Below, piece by piece: positions 31,957 through 42,656 of a stretch of 64,000 nucleotides of DNA. Position 1 is the first letter of the stretch. Every line of letters begins with the position of its first letter. The stretch comes from UBA4582 sp038106185 (GTDB taxonomy: Bacteria; Pseudomonadota; Gammaproteobacteria; Pseudomonadales; Azotimanducaceae): assembly GCA_038106185.1 (NCBI GenBank), contig JAYODE010000011.1, positions 1 to 64,000 on the forward strand, in the 5' to 3' direction. Position numbers and translations under genes: made by a program. Under the pieces are notes generated by a model. It saw only the letters and a list, made by a program, of their open reading frames with translations. It made no database searches and was not told the origin of the DNA.

Positions 31957-34900
31957 TATAAAGGTACAACGTAGTTCACGCCAACCTTAACCAAACGTCC
32001 AAATGCATTGTGAGTGAATGGGTCATAAGCCAAGTCACCACGCGCCTCGGGCGGATCTTCATCGGCTATGTTAACCACCGACAGAGACAGGGTTAAGCCT
32101 TCAATACCCTGGTAGTTATAGTGCGCATCAAAAGTCGTCTGCGCATCAACCGTAGCAAGCCATGGTAAATACGCTGGCGCGCCTTCATCCTTATAGGAGC
32201 CAATATAACGAGTGATCAATGATGCATAGTGATCGTCCGTTGTATAGCTTACTGTCAGGTTAGTCTTTAGCTCTGGCTTGGAAGTGAAGGCTGAACCGCG
32301 ATTGTAGTTCAGCTTACCAACCAGCTCTTCCCCGGCCGCGAGAACAATACCGCCTGAAATATCCAGCTGGTCATCGATCTCGTATTCGAGCACATAAGAT
32401 CCGTCCAGATCAGCCCGCACTGCACCGCCCAAAATCTCACCGACTTCATAACCAACCTGGAAGTCGATACCGGAAGTGCGAATCTCTTCACCGTTGATAT
32501 AATTCACGACGATGCGCTCAACACGAGATAAAGCAGTGTGAGCCGCCACCGGGAAGATGTGAGTTCTCAGCTCATTACAGGTTGCATTGTCCAGCGGAAC
32601 TCCACCGGAGCCCAGACAGCCATTGGCAGAATAGGCGCTCAGAATTGAGTTGAAGCTTTCAGTCTGGAAAGAGTCTTCAAAGGTGAATGACCACCAGTCG
32701 ATCGATGCTCGCAGAGCGCCGTTATCATAGATGGCACCCAGGTTAGTCGACAGAGCCGACTCAGAACCCATGTTCGGATTACCCACCGTATCTACCGCCT
32801 TGAAGGCATTAGCCGCGCCAACAAAAGACAGAGCCGTGCCGGTACCGGAAAGAATGCTTTGTGGTGGACCACGGAAGGTCGTAGAAGCAGAACCACGCAA
32901 TGAGAACTCGTCGGTTATTCTCCAGCTAGCCGCGATCTTTGGATCCAGGGTCGAGCCTACATTGCCGCCGTAGTCTTCGAAACGCAACGCCGCCTGAATA
33001 TCAATATCGTCAGTCAAGGGTATCGCCAATTCACCGAATACACCATAGACAGTACGCTCTGTGCTACTCTCATCAGAGGCCGCCAAGAAGGCCGCGACGC
33101 CCGTCGGTGAGCTACAGTTGGGTGCCAGCTGATCAGCAGCCACAAGACCCAAGGCTGCACTGAATGGCAGAGTGTAAGGGCAAGGATTCACGGCGCGATT
33201 AGAGATATCGTTGAACAAGGATTCATACTGCTCGTTACGAGTCTGAGCACCAACAGCGTAACCGATGTTACCGGCACCCAGGTCCCAGTTGGTCTCACCG
33301 CTGAATACTGCCTGGAATACCAGCAGTTCGTTGGTGACATTCCACTCTCTCGCACCGATTAACCAGCGCAGCAGGTCTTTAGAGTTCGCCACTGCAGGAT
33401 TGTAGTCTGTATTGGTTGCGCCATTGACAAAGGACTTGGCAATTGCTCGTGAAAACGGGTTGTAGTATTCGCAACCGTTAGTACCCGCGGCGGCAGCCGC
33501 AGCCACTGGGTCTGCGAGTGAGAAGGTCCCGTCAGCGTTAGCCACAGTCGCTGGCAATTGACAGTTAGGTCCACCGAAGCCTTTGAGTGCAAGACCCATG
33601 CGCTCAACGAACATGTCGTTACCGCCGACTTCACGCTCACGCTTGGAATAGGCAACACTGACGTCGTAGTCCAACTCATTATTGAACAACTGACCATCCA
33701 AACCGATTACAAATCGCGTGGTCTCGGTTCGACGCCGCGCATTTTCTGGAACCCCTTCGTTATAACGGCCACCAACACCCATGGCGCGATTGATGTTGAA
33801 TATGGTCGGGTTACCGGCCAGCGCGGCCGCAGCGGCTGCGCCACCAACAATACCAGTGACCGTTGAGCCAGCAGCCAAACCACTCACATCTAACGCGGCA
33901 ATCGCATTGGCTTCAGTGATCGCGGCAAGTCCGCCCGCATCTGTAATGCCATAGAACGCATCAAAATCAACCCAGCCTGGATGAGTGACGGGAATCACGC
34001 GGTCCGGGCCATACAGTGACTGAGGCGGATAGGACGGAGAAGTTTTCCATTCCGGCAAGTCTACATCTGCATACAAGGCTTCAATGTGCAGATGATGGTT
34101 GTCACTCAGGTCATAATTAAACTCGGTGAACAATTTGGTCTGCTCGGTCTTCTCGATCAGATTGTCGTACCAGCCGTAATTGAAACCGCAAGACTTTTCA
34201 TAGTTTCTGTAAGCACCCAGCGCTTGACACTGTGGGTCGGCAAATGCCTTGGTGTTTGATTTTGCGACCGTCTGCAAAGTCTGGGTCGTTACAACACCTG
34301 CTGAATCAGTGACGTTGACGTCTACACTTTGCCCTGCTGGGACAGGCACAAACAGGACGTTTGTTCCTGGGTTACTGATACCCGACCAGCCACCAGGGTT
34401 ATTGCGATCAGTCTGGACCAAAGCCCAATCACGCGCCTTGATCGGCAACTCGCCGCGCTCGCCATATTCACCAGCGATTGACCAGTTCCAGTTATCGCCG
34501 GCAGTGCCGAACAGCGCATTAACATTCCAGTCGCCGTCTGAGCCGTCGACGTCCTGAAAGGATCCGCCGATTTCCAGCCCTTCAAAACCTTCACGGGTGA
34601 AAAAGTTAACCACACCACCTATCGCATCAGAACCGTATACTGCGGCGGCGCCGTCTTTCAGGATTTCAACTCGACCAATGGCGTTCATTGGAAACGCACT
34701 TAAATCCAGACCGGATTGCTCAGTGGCTACGTGTCGTCGGCCATTGATCAGCACCAGCGTTCTGGATGCGCCCAAACCACGAAGGTTCACAGTTGCGACA
34801 CCTTCATTCGCTGCCCCGCTGGTCGTGAACTGGTTAGTTTCGCCCAGGTTGGCCGCGGTCACACCGAGGGTTCGAACCATCTCGATAATGGATGGAGAGC

Positions 34901-35093
34901 CCATCTTTACAAGGTCGGCATTGGTTATGACATCAATGGGCAGCTCTGCATCTTCTGAGGAACCCTTGATGTAGGAGCCCGTGACAACGACCTCCTCGAT
35001 CTGATCTTCAGCCCAGGCTGGCAGCATTAAAGTGCTACTCAGGGCCAGCGCAACCGCCCCTATCGTGGCACGTTTCTTGAAAACTTTTGTCAT
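31957..35093 (-). CDS. TonB-dependent outer-membrane receptor (3' end in gap)
   Basis: About 1045 residues are present. A signal peptide (about 1-28, LPAWA) is followed by a TonB-box-like EEVVVTGS (33-40), a plug domain with LRGLGASRTLVLINGRRH and VEILKDGAAAVYGSDAIGGVVN, and a long beta-barrel. The last visible residues NYVVPLY look like the end of the final barrel strand, so only a few residues should be lost in the gap. TonB receptors import large or scarce ligands using the proton motive force; the ligand is unknown. It is divergent from a Gfo/Idh/MocA gene, which could hint at a carbohydrate, but this is weak. Confidence 0.88.
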
Positions 35094-35324
35094 CCTTATC
35101 TCCCCTTAGATGATTTTCATGCACTATTTTGGCACGTCGCCGTTCAACACTGGACGCCGTTGCACCAATCTAGTAAAAGCCACGACCATATGCAAGCACT
35201 GTTTCGCCGAGACAAAAAGAAATAGTTGCGGCAAAACGCGGTCTCAAAGCCGCCTCTGACCAGAGTGGGGTCATCCTGATCACTCATCAACATGAGGGGG
35301 TAACCACTGGCACTGGGGCACTGG

Positions 35325-35338
35325 TACCGATATCGGTA
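35325..35338. promoter_or_regulatory. 14-bp perfect palindrome, candidate operator
   Basis: taccgatatcggta is a perfect dyad that ends 12 bases before the ATG at 35351 and just ahead of a GGAGG ribosome site. In the TonB/Gfo divergent spacer (35094-35350) it is the strongest symmetric element. A dimeric repressor site is plausible; no regulator gene is nearby. Confidence 0.35.
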
Positions 35339-35350
35339 ATGGAGGTATAA

Positions 35351-36270
35351 ATGATCAGGTTTGGCGCTCTGGGCGCAGCGAAAATTACACCCGATGCACT
35401 TCTCAAGCCCTGTGACCAGGAGCCGCTGGCAAAGGTTAGACTGGTAGCAGCCCGCGCGAGGCTAAGGGCTGAAGCCTTTGCGTTGCAGCATAAGATTGAG
35501 GCCGTCGCCGACGATTATGCCGCCTTAGTCAATGACCCACGTATTGACGCAGTCTATATTGCACTGCCTATCACTCAGCATCATGAATGGACGCTCAAGG
35601 CCCTCCGCGCTGGCAAGCATGTCTTGTGCGAAAAATCCTTCGCCAGCAATCGATTTCAGGCGCAAGAGATGGCGGCCCTCGCGGCAACGACAGGCCTGAT
35701 ACTGATGGATGCGTTTCACTATCGATATCACCCCATCTTTGAACGTGCCAGAGAGATCTATCACTCGCAGCGTTTGGGTAAGATCCTCAGCATTCATGCT
35801 GAGTTCAAGGTACCCATCACAGATCCTGAGGACATTCGCATGAACTATGCGACGGGGGGCGGCGTCACCATGGATATCGGTTGTTACCCCATCTCGTGGG
35901 TAAGACACCTGACGTCGATGGAACCCATTCAGATCGCCGCCCACGCTGAGACAGGACCGAAGGACGTTGACCTTTTTCTGGCGACAGAGATGATCTTTCC
36001 TGGCGAACTGGCAATTACCACCGTCGGTGATATGCGCGCCGGCGTCAAGGTGTCAGCTTTTATCCAGGTGATCGGCGAAGCTGGCACCATGCAGGTCAAT
36101 AATCCTATCGCACCTCATTTGGGCAGTCACATCGAACTGCAGCTCAATGGCCAAACAAGCCGCGAGCACTTTTCTCGGCGTACCACCTACAACTACCAGC
36201 TGGACGCCTTTATCGCGGCCATTGATTCCCGCAGGCAACCCCTGACAGGACCTGAAGATGCGGTGCGACA
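35351..36270 (+). CDS. Gfo/Idh/MocA-family oxidoreductase, truncated by assembly gap
   Basis: The first about 306 residues of an NAD(P)-dependent dehydrogenase. It has a Rossmann start IRFGALGAAKITPDAL, YIALPITQHHEW, the family's EKP-like CEKSFASN, and GGGVTMDIGCYPISWVRHL in the alpha/beta domain. Relatives act on sugars, inositol or trans-1,2-dihydrobenzenediol; the last group is a fair match in length and pattern. A further 20-30 residues would be expected in or after the gap. The open frame continues in phase into TrhO beyond the gap, but that join depends on the arbitrary N length. GGAGG is placed well before ATG 35351. Confidence 0.8.
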
Positions 36271-36370
36271 NNNNNNNNNNNNNNNNNNNNNNNNNNNNNN
36301 NNNNNNNNNNNNNNNNNNNNNNNNNNNNNNNNNNNNNNNNNNNNNNNNNNNNNNNNNNNNNNNNNNNNNN
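36271..36370. other. assembly gap (100 N placeholder)
   Basis: Exactly 100 N between the Gfo/Idh/MocA gene and TrhO. It creates an artificial continuous reading frame across two unrelated genes. Confidence 0.95.
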
Positions 36371-36499
36371 CGGCTGCCGCTGACCGAAAGCATTAACGAG
36401 TTCGCCGACTGCCACTGCCGTTTTGCGACCGACAAGGGTTTTTGTGTAAACTACTCGACCCTGAATCCAGCCCGACTCGCACGAGTTACCGATCATGAG

Positions 36500-37528
36500 A
36501 TGCGTGCCATGAACCCGCCGAACCTGCCGCCAGCGAATGCTTCGATCGTGGTCTGCGCCCTATACCACTTCACTGATCTGCCCGACTTCGAGCGCTGGCA
36601 ACAACCTCTGTTAACGCTGATGACAACCGAGGGACTGCGAGGCACGCTGCTGCTCGCTGCCGAGGGCATCAACGGCACCGTCGCCGGATCCAGGGCCGGT
36701 ATCGATGCGCTGTTAAGTCTGCTTCAGCAGGATTCTCGGTTCGAGGGCTTAAGTTACAAAGAGTCCTTTGACCGCGAGATGCCTTTTTATCGACGCAAGG
36801 TCAAACTTAAACAAGAAATCGTCACCATGGGTGTCACTAACCTGGATCCGCGGAATATCAGAGGTACTTATGTCAAGCCAAAGGACTGGAATGCCTTAAT
36901 TTCTGATCCTGAGGTCACTGTCATAGATACTCGCAACGAGTATGAGATTATGATCGGCACCTTTGATCATGCGATAAATCCCCACACGACGACCTTCAGG
37001 GAATTCCCTGCCTATGCTGAGCAACATCTCGACAAGACAGTCCATAAAAAAATCGCGATGTTTTGTACCGGGGGCATTCGCTGTGAGAAGTCCACGGCCT
37101 ATTTGAAGGCTCAGGGTTTTGAGGAGGTCTATCACCTGGAGGGCGGTATTCTTAAATACCTGGAAACCGTACCCGAAGAAGACTCCCTTTGGCGAGGTGA
37201 GTGCTTTGTCTTTGATAACCGGGTTACCGTCGATCATAACCTTGAAAAAGGCCACTACGATCAGTGTCACGCCTGCCGAATGCCGATCGATGCGCTCGCC
37301 AGGCAGAGCAACGCGTATGTCGAAGGCATCAGCTGTCCCCATTGCATCGGCAGCACATCTGCAGACCAGCAACAAAGGTTCGTTGAGCGCCAGCGTCAGA
37401 TTCAATTGGCGCACGCACGCGGCGAAAGCCATATCGGTGAAGACGCTATTGCTGACATGGCCGAGAACAAGGCCGAGAAAACTGTGCGAAAAACACAGGC
37501 GCGGAACAAAAACCAGAATAAGAACTAA
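36500..37528 (+). CDS. trhO: tRNA uridine(34) hydroxylase-type rhodanese protein
   Basis: A 342-residue protein of the UPF0176/TrhO (YceA) family. An N-terminal acylphosphatase-like part has GTLLLAAEGINGTVAG. The rhodanese domain follows, with the active-site loop FCTGGIRCEKS. The C-terminal Cys-rich segment reads QCHACRMP and SCPHCIG. E. coli TrhO takes part in oxygen-dependent 5-hydroxyuridine formation at tRNA position 34. Start ATG 36500 or 36509 is chosen because homology begins at about SIVVCALYHF; neither has a strong ribosome site. The C-terminus is basic (KTQARNKNQNKN). The gene is complete on the right side of the gap. Confidence 0.85.
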   Translation: MRAMNPPNLPPANASIVVCALYHFTDLPDFERWQQPLLTLMTTEGLRGTLLLAAEGINGTVAGSRAGIDALLSLLQQDSRFEGLSYKESFDREMPFYRRKVKLKQEIVTMGVTNLDPRNIRGTYVKPKDWNALISDPEVTVIDTRNEYEIMIGTFDHAINPHTTTFREFPAYAEQHLDKTVHKKIAMFCTGGIRCEKSTAYLKAQGFEEVYHLEGGILKYLETVPEEDSLWRGECFVFDNRVTVDHNLEKGHYDQCHACRMPIDALARQSNAYVEGISCPHCIGSTSADQQQRFVERQRQIQLAHARGESHIGEDAIADMAENKAEKTVRKTQARNKNQNKN

Positions 37529-37675
37529 CCCTGATTTCCCAACCACCCGCCAGGTTTACCTCCTACCTGTGACGAACTGCACCGCCCTGGGAATTTGTGA
37601 TGCGCCGTCGAGGCAGGCCCTGACCCCAAGAGATGAAGCGTTGCATCTCGCCAACAACCTTGCAAAGATACGGCC

Positions 37676-38506
37676 ATGGACAAGTACGAGATTCGACATC
37701 AATTCGCCGCCTATGTGGCCAGGCCAGACGCTGACATAGCCCTCGACATGGCTGCTTTGCTGATTGCCGCTGAGTCAGAACCTGACCTTGACATCGACCT
37801 GTATCTTGACTTTTTGGACCAAACAGCGGCGCGCTTTAAGGCTGACGTCGATGACAGAACCCATCTGGATATGTCCGTCACCAGCCTGAATGACTTTATT
37901 TATCAGGCTGAAGGCTTCAGCGGTAACATTAAAAATTACTACGAACCGCGCAACAGTTACCTCAATCACGTGATCAATACCCATCAGGGCATACCTATCA
38001 CCTTGGCGTTGATCCATATTTGCTTGGGTAAACGTTTACAAATTCCGGTACATGGCATCAGTTTTCCCGGTCATTTCCTGGTTCGCTATGGGCAAGAAAA
38101 GCAGGTGATTGTCGATCCCTTTAGTGGCCGAGTCTTGAGTGAAACCGACTGTAGCACACTGCTGAAGCAGATCGCCGGACCTAGAGCAGTTCTGCGGCCA
38201 GAATACTTCGAGGTTGCGACCAACAAGAGCATTCTGATCAGAATACTGGACAACCTGAAACAGATTTTCTGGCGCAGCCAGGCGTGGGATGAAAGCAAGG
38301 CCTGCATTGAGCGCCAACTCTTGCTGATACCGGAACGCCAGGAGTTCAATGTCCAGTTGGGTGCGGTCTATGAACGACAGGGTAAAATTGACCTGGCGCA
38401 GCATACCTACGCGCTGGTTCTTGAAGCCTGCCAAGACCCGGATATCAAAGTTTTGGCCAGCAAGCGTTTAATCGCCATGGGCACGAGCAAACCGATTATT
38501 CATTAG
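37676..38506 (+). CDS. SirB1-type transglutaminase-like/TPR protein
   Basis: A 276-residue protein. Residues about 40-190 match the SirB1 transglutaminase-like domain, with NSYLNHVINTHQGIPITLALIHICLG and GISFPGHFLVRYG. The C-terminal part (about 195-265) is a TPR-like pair of repeats (VYERQGKIDLAQHTYALVLEA). The family is widespread in proteobacteria with unknown biochemical function; the usual catalytic Cys is not evident in the QGIPITLA loop. It stands alone between TrhO and a convergent phosphotransferase gene. Confidence 0.8.
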   Translation: MDKYEIRHQFAAYVARPDADIALDMAALLIAAESEPDLDIDLYLDFLDQTAARFKADVDDRTHLDMSVTSLNDFIYQAEGFSGNIKNYYEPRNSYLNHVINTHQGIPITLALIHICLGKRLQIPVHGISFPGHFLVRYGQEKQVIVDPFSGRVLSETDCSTLLKQIAGPRAVLRPEYFEVATNKSILIRILDNLKQIFWRSQAWDESKACIERQLLLIPERQEFNVQLGAVYERQGKIDLAQHTYALVLEACQDPDIKVLASKRLIAMGTSKPIIH

Positions 38507-38544
38507 GTACTCGCGCGCAAAGCGCCGCTCACTGACGGCCCGAT

Positions 38545-39567
38545 TCAGCCCTGAAGCAGTTCCAGCGCCGCTTGCGCTCGTCGTGCGACGCCATTTTTTT
38601 GCTTCTCCAAATCGACATCACGATCTTCACCCATTGCGCCCATCAGATAGCGCTTGTAAACACCTTGGCCAATGGCTGCCAGCCGCCAATGAGAAAATGC
38701 TCGATAGTAGTTAATCTGACTCAGGTCCCGGCCGGTATTGGTGCTGTAGATATCGCACAACTCCTGCCGCTCGGGATAGCCACCAACGGCAGTCGGTGAT
38801 TGATCTCCCTCTCCCTGCAACTCGATTTCTCCAGGCGAAACCCAGTTATTCAACAGATAGCCAACGTCGGCCAACGGATCACCAAGGGTGCAAAGTTCCC
38901 AATCTAAAATCGCACAGACATGGTCTTTCTTGACGATCATATTACCCAGACGATAATCACCATGGACTATGGTCGCGCCGACCTGAACCGGCATCGTTTC
39001 CGTGAGTATTCGACAACTTTCTTCCATCTCTGGAATCTCATGGGTTTTGGACGCTACCCATTGTTTAGTCCAGCGATTGATCTGGCGGGACAAATAGGCC
39101 TCCTTGCGTCCCAGGTCACCCAAACCCACATCATCAGGATTAATGCTATGCAGCTTCGACAAGTTCTCAATCACCTGCAGACCAATCCCTCGCCGATGTT
39201 CCGCGGCGATCTTGAGGCCCACGACTGAGTCGTTTAATACCAGCCCATCGATATAATCCATCACATAAAAGGGTGCTTCATTGACCTCTAATTCACGACA
39301 CAGGCCATAAGTCTTAGGTACCGGCAAGTCCGCATGCTCCAGGGCACTGATAATTTTGTACTCACGCCCCATATCGTGCGCACTTTCGAGAACGTGACCC
39401 AATGGCGGACGACGCAGTACACACTGATGACCTTGACTGTCGACGCACAGAAAGGTCAGATTAGAGTGCCCGCCAGCGATCAGCGAAAAAGTCATGGGCG
39501 CCTGCAGATGCGGCACATTCTCGGCTAACCACGCCGTTACTTTGTCACTGTTGATCCCTTCCACCAC
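38545..39567 (-). CDS. phosphotransferase-family protein (APH fold, ACAD10-like)
   Basis: A 340-residue aminoglycoside-phosphotransferase-fold protein. It has a catalytic loop IVHGDYRLGNMIV, the metal aspartate in AILDWELCTLGDPLADVGYL, and FSLIAGGHSNLTF as the nucleotide-binding start. This subgroup is often found with acyl-CoA dehydrogenases and may phosphorylate hydroxylated acyl-CoAs, as shown for the mammalian ACAD10/11 kinase domain. GTG 39567 is preferred to ATG 39600, because AAGGAG lies seven bases before the GTG and would fall inside the coding region of the longer form. It is next to the WS/DGAT and CoA transferase genes on the same strand. Confidence 0.82.
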   Translation of the reverse strand: MVEGINSDKVTAWLAENVPHLQAPMTFSLIAGGHSNLTFLCVDSQGHQCVLRRPPLGHVLESAHDMGREYKIISALEHADLPVPKTYGLCRELEVNEAPFYVMDYIDGLVLNDSVVGLKIAAEHRRGIGLQVIENLSKLHSINPDDVGLGDLGRKEAYLSRQINRWTKQWVASKTHEIPEMEESCRILTETMPVQVGATIVHGDYRLGNMIVKKDHVCAILDWELCTLGDPLADVGYLLNNWVSPGEIELQGEGDQSPTAVGGYPERQELCDIYSTNTGRDLSQINYYRAFSHWRLAAIGQGVYKRYLMGAMGEDRDVDLEKQKNGVARRAQAALELLQG

Positions 39568-39615
39568 TTTCGTACTCCTTAAATTCGCTAAAAAAAACAT
39601 GTACCTGAATTTCAG

Positions 39616-41094
39616 TCACTTCTCGTCTCCTGCCTCGAGTCCCCCTGCATGGAATGGGTCGACAGGGCTATCTGACGGACTCAGGCCCTGGCTCACTGCA
39701 TGTAACTCATCGAAGCTTTGCTGCAAGCACTGCACCAGCAGCTCTGGATCTGGCAACATTGCTCGACAAGAGATAACACTGATGTTGACCCGCCCACAAT
39801 AGCTAAAAATTGCCAGAAATAAACCTACACCATCCACAATGGGTCCCAGGCCATATTCGGCGACCAGCTGAGCTTCACCCAGATAAAGTGGAACCTGTGG
39901 TCCTGGTACATTGGTGATCACACAATTGAACAGGGGTGGGACCCGGAGCCCGAATCTCGCTCGAGTATAAAGCCGCACGGCCGATGCTGCCAGCGTCGCC
40001 GGCACTAACTCGGCCAAAGCCAACAGCCAATCCGCTCCCCAGCGCTTAACCGCCAACTTGGACTGGCCAGCAAATTTGTGAACTGCCTTGAGGCGATTCA
40101 GGGGATCGGCAATGTCAGTACCCAGTGCTACCGTCATCGCTGCGACCCGGTTACCCAACGCCTTGTCTTCATTTCTACGACGCACTGAGATGGGTACCAT
40201 CGCGGTGAGTGAGGGTTCGGGTAATTCATTTTTGAGCGCGAGATAGCGGCGCAGAGCGCCACCACAGACCGAAAGCAGCGCATCATTGATGGTCACGCCC
40301 TCAACTCGAGTCAATATCTGCTGCACATCAGACAACGGCAGGCTACATCGACCAAAGACCCTGTCGGCGGTAATGGCCCTGTTGAACCGAGTGACAGGTA
40401 CAGGTTGAGCCGAGCTCCGTTGGCGGTCGCTGACGTCTGGTCTGACACGCAGCATCGCCGCCATGGCGCCGGCAAACACCGCCCCATACCTTAGCGGCTG
40501 AAGCAACAGACTCAGGTGCGCTCTTTGCGCCAGCTCCAGAGCGCTGGGCACAGGCTCGCCCTGCCAGGGAATTTTCGGTAAAGGCATTGTGACATAGGGT
40601 GATGTGGCATGCAGAACAGTCGTGATCTCAGCGCCAGAAATGCCGTCAATACAGGCATGATGAATCTTCGAAAGGATAGCGAATGCACCTTTTGGCAAGC
40701 CATCAATACCCTCCAGCCCGTCAATCACAATCATTTCCCAAGGGGGTCGATTGAGATCAAGGGGCTGCGCATGGAGTTCTGCCGTCTGCAAGCAAAGCTG
40801 ACGCCAGTCGCCTGGCGAAGCCAGACGCAGGTGCCTGACATGGTGGCGCAGATCAAACTTCGCATCCTCAATCCACCAAGGGTGATCGAGATTCAACGGC
40901 ACCCTGACCAAGCGCTGGCGAAAGGTTCTGGCCAGGTGCAGACGCGCTGAGATCAATTGCTGAATGACCCGAAAGCGCGTCGACTCGACCAGAGGCGTTG
41001 AGGCAGCATAGATACACAAGGCGCCAATATGCATGGGTGTTCTGGCGGTTTCCGCGTAAACGAATGCGGCATCCTCGCCTGAGAGCTGTTTCAT
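39616..41094 (-). CDS. wax ester synthase/diacylglycerol acyltransferase (WS/DGAT)
   Basis: A 492-residue bifunctional acyltransferase of the WS/DGAT family. The catalytic motif HHACIDG is at about 145-151, preceded by PPWEMIVIDGL. The second half has NDALLSVCGGALRRYL and NVPGPQVPLYLG. It uses acyl-CoA to make wax esters or triacylglycerol as storage lipid. ATG 41094 (MKQLSGEDAAFVYAET) is preferred to 41145 because the family starts there. It is flanked by the phosphotransferase and CoA-transferase genes on the same strand. Confidence 0.9.
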   Translation of the reverse strand: MKQLSGEDAAFVYAETARTPMHIGALCIYAASTPLVESTRFRVIQQLISARLHLARTFRQRLVRVPLNLDHPWWIEDAKFDLRHHVRHLRLASPGDWRQLCLQTAELHAQPLDLNRPPWEMIVIDGLEGIDGLPKGAFAILSKIHHACIDGISGAEITTVLHATSPYVTMPLPKIPWQGEPVPSALELAQRAHLSLLLQPLRYGAVFAGAMAAMLRVRPDVSDRQRSSAQPVPVTRFNRAITADRVFGRCSLPLSDVQQILTRVEGVTINDALLSVCGGALRRYLALKNELPEPSLTAMVPISVRRRNEDKALGNRVAAMTVALGTDIADPLNRLKAVHKFAGQSKLAVKRWGADWLLALAELVPATLAASAVRLYTRARFGLRVPPLFNCVITNVPGPQVPLYLGEAQLVAEYGLGPIVDGVGLFLAIFSYCGRVNISVISCRAMLPDPELLVQCLQQSFDELHAVSQGLSPSDSPVDPFHAGGLEAGDEK

Positions 41095-41196
41095 CGCCGA
41101 CCTCCTGTCAGAATGATTGAAACCTGCAACCCGATGGCCCGCCACCTAGCGCAAGACTCGAGCAGATTTATAGATCCGCCAGAATCCCAAGATAGC

Positions 41197-42399
41197 TCAG
41201 GGTTCGCCCTGGACTATAGATCCTGATTGCAGCAACTCCTCGACTTCCACTGTCGAGTAACCAATCTCGGTCAGGACCTCACGACTATGCTCGCCAATCG
41301 CCGGGGCCTCAGCTGGCACTCGCTTAGGTCGACCGGCGACATTGATCGGACTCGCTACTGTCCACTGGTAGTCAGGGTGAGCAGAGTTTGTCTTAACGAT
41401 GACCTCATTTTCGATCAGATGGGCATCGACAACGACCTCACTGTTTTTTTCGAGAACGCTAAAGGTCACCTGCTCTTGATCGAGCCTGCTGACAAGCTCG
41501 TCCAGCTTGAATCGCGCAAACGCCGCAGCAAACATCAATTTCACGTCATCCCGCAGACGCATGATAGCCGTGATATCAGGAAAGCGAGGATCAGAGATCC
41601 ACTCAGGATGCCCCAAGGCTCGACAGAGTCTCGGCCATTCCCGCTGTGGCGCCGGGCCCACCAACACCACATAACGATCATCCCGCGTCTTATAGGACAC
41701 AACGAAGGGACTGCGGTACCCCTGCTGCTCGAGGATCGCCGCTAAATCATAACCGGCGATCACGCCCTGCAGGTGCATACCGTTGGACCAGGCGCCATTG
41801 GCCACCAACGAAGTCGACACGCTGGCACCTTGACCGGTGCGCTCGCGGTCATACAAAGCCATCATGATAACGCCGAACAAGGACATGGCGCTGGCATGGT
41901 CACCGACCCCACCGACACCATTCACTGGCGCACCACTTGCAGGTTTCATCATGTCCATGATGCCGGTTCTCGCCCACCAAGCCGCCAGATCAAAGGCTCG
42001 TTTGCTGCGGTCCGGCCCTCGTGTGCCGTAGCCGGTGATCTGGGCAAATATCAATCGCGGATTGCGTGCTCTCAGGCTTTCATAGTCGAGTTCATACTGA
42101 ACCAATTGTTCGGCATTAAAGTTAACCACCAGCACATCCGCCTGATCAATCAGACGGTGCATCACCGCCCGGCCCTCGGCCTGCTTCAGGTCCAACGCCA
42201 AAGCACGCTTATTTCTCGAGGTCAGCTGCCAGTTGTAGTCGGTGCGATAACGGGCTGCCAGGCTACGGTACGCATCGCCCGACGGTGGTTCAATCTTGAT
42301 GACATCCGCACCAAAGTCAGCCATCACCGTTGTGGCTGCCGGCCCAGCGACATAGGATGCTGCATCAATCACCTTTAAATCTGCCAACATATAAGTCAT
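41197..42399 (-). CDS. CaiB/BaiF family III CoA-transferase
   Basis: A 400-residue family III CoA transferase. It begins LADLKVIDAASYVAGPAAT, has VIKIEPPSGDAYR and SRNKRALALDLK, and the expected catalytic Asp in KRAFDLAAWWARTG (about 137). It transfers CoA between carboxylates in the cytoplasm. GGAG lies nine bases before ATG 42399; a GTG one codon earlier is possible. Substrate unknown, but the neighbours (acyl-CoA ligase, WS/DGAT, thiolase, PaaI thioesterases) point to acyl-CoA metabolism. The spacer to the divergent ligase gene is 257 bp and holds no gene I can see. Confidence 0.88.
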   Translation of the reverse strand: MTYMLADLKVIDAASYVAGPAATTVMADFGADVIKIEPPSGDAYRSLAARYRTDYNWQLTSRNKRALALDLKQAEGRAVMHRLIDQADVLVVNFNAEQLVQYELDYESLRARNPRLIFAQITGYGTRGPDRSKRAFDLAAWWARTGIMDMMKPASGAPVNGVGGVGDHASAMSLFGVIMMALYDRERTGQGASVSTSLVANGAWSNGMHLQGVIAGYDLAAILEQQGYRSPFVVSYKTRDDRYVVLVGPAPQREWPRLCRALGHPEWISDPRFPDITAIMRLRDDVKLMFAAAFARFKLDELVSRLDQEQVTFSVLEKNSEVVVDAHLIENEVIVKTNSAHPDYQWTVASPINVAGRPKRVPAEAPAIGEHSREVLTEIGYSTVEVEELLQSGSIVQGEP

Positions 42400-42656
42400 C
42401 ACTTATCGCTCCAAAACTCTGCCCATCAACGGCGCTTCGCGCCCAGGGTCTGATTGTCTTCGTCTTTCGCGAGCAGAACAAACCGATTAGGATTGCATCA
42501 GCGCGCGAGAATCCCTATCTTATCCAGCTTTAGTCGGCACGAAGGGTGCCTCACGACATATTACTATAACGTTTTTCTGTCACGATCCATCGTCTGGCAA
42601 ATTTTTTGGCGCCAGCGATGAAACCGACTGTTTTTTAAAGGAGGCAATGGAACCAA

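Noticed and set aside
31447..31974. Open frame of 175 codons through the N block on the plus strand
   Set aside because: The part after the gap is antisense to the TonB receptor; only the part before the gap is supported as nitroreductase.
36896..37546. 216-codon minus-strand open frame
   Set aside because: Antisense to TrhO, whose rhodanese and Cys motifs are clear on the plus strand.
41773..42378. 201-codon plus-strand open frame
   Set aside because: Antisense to the well-supported CoA-transferase gene.
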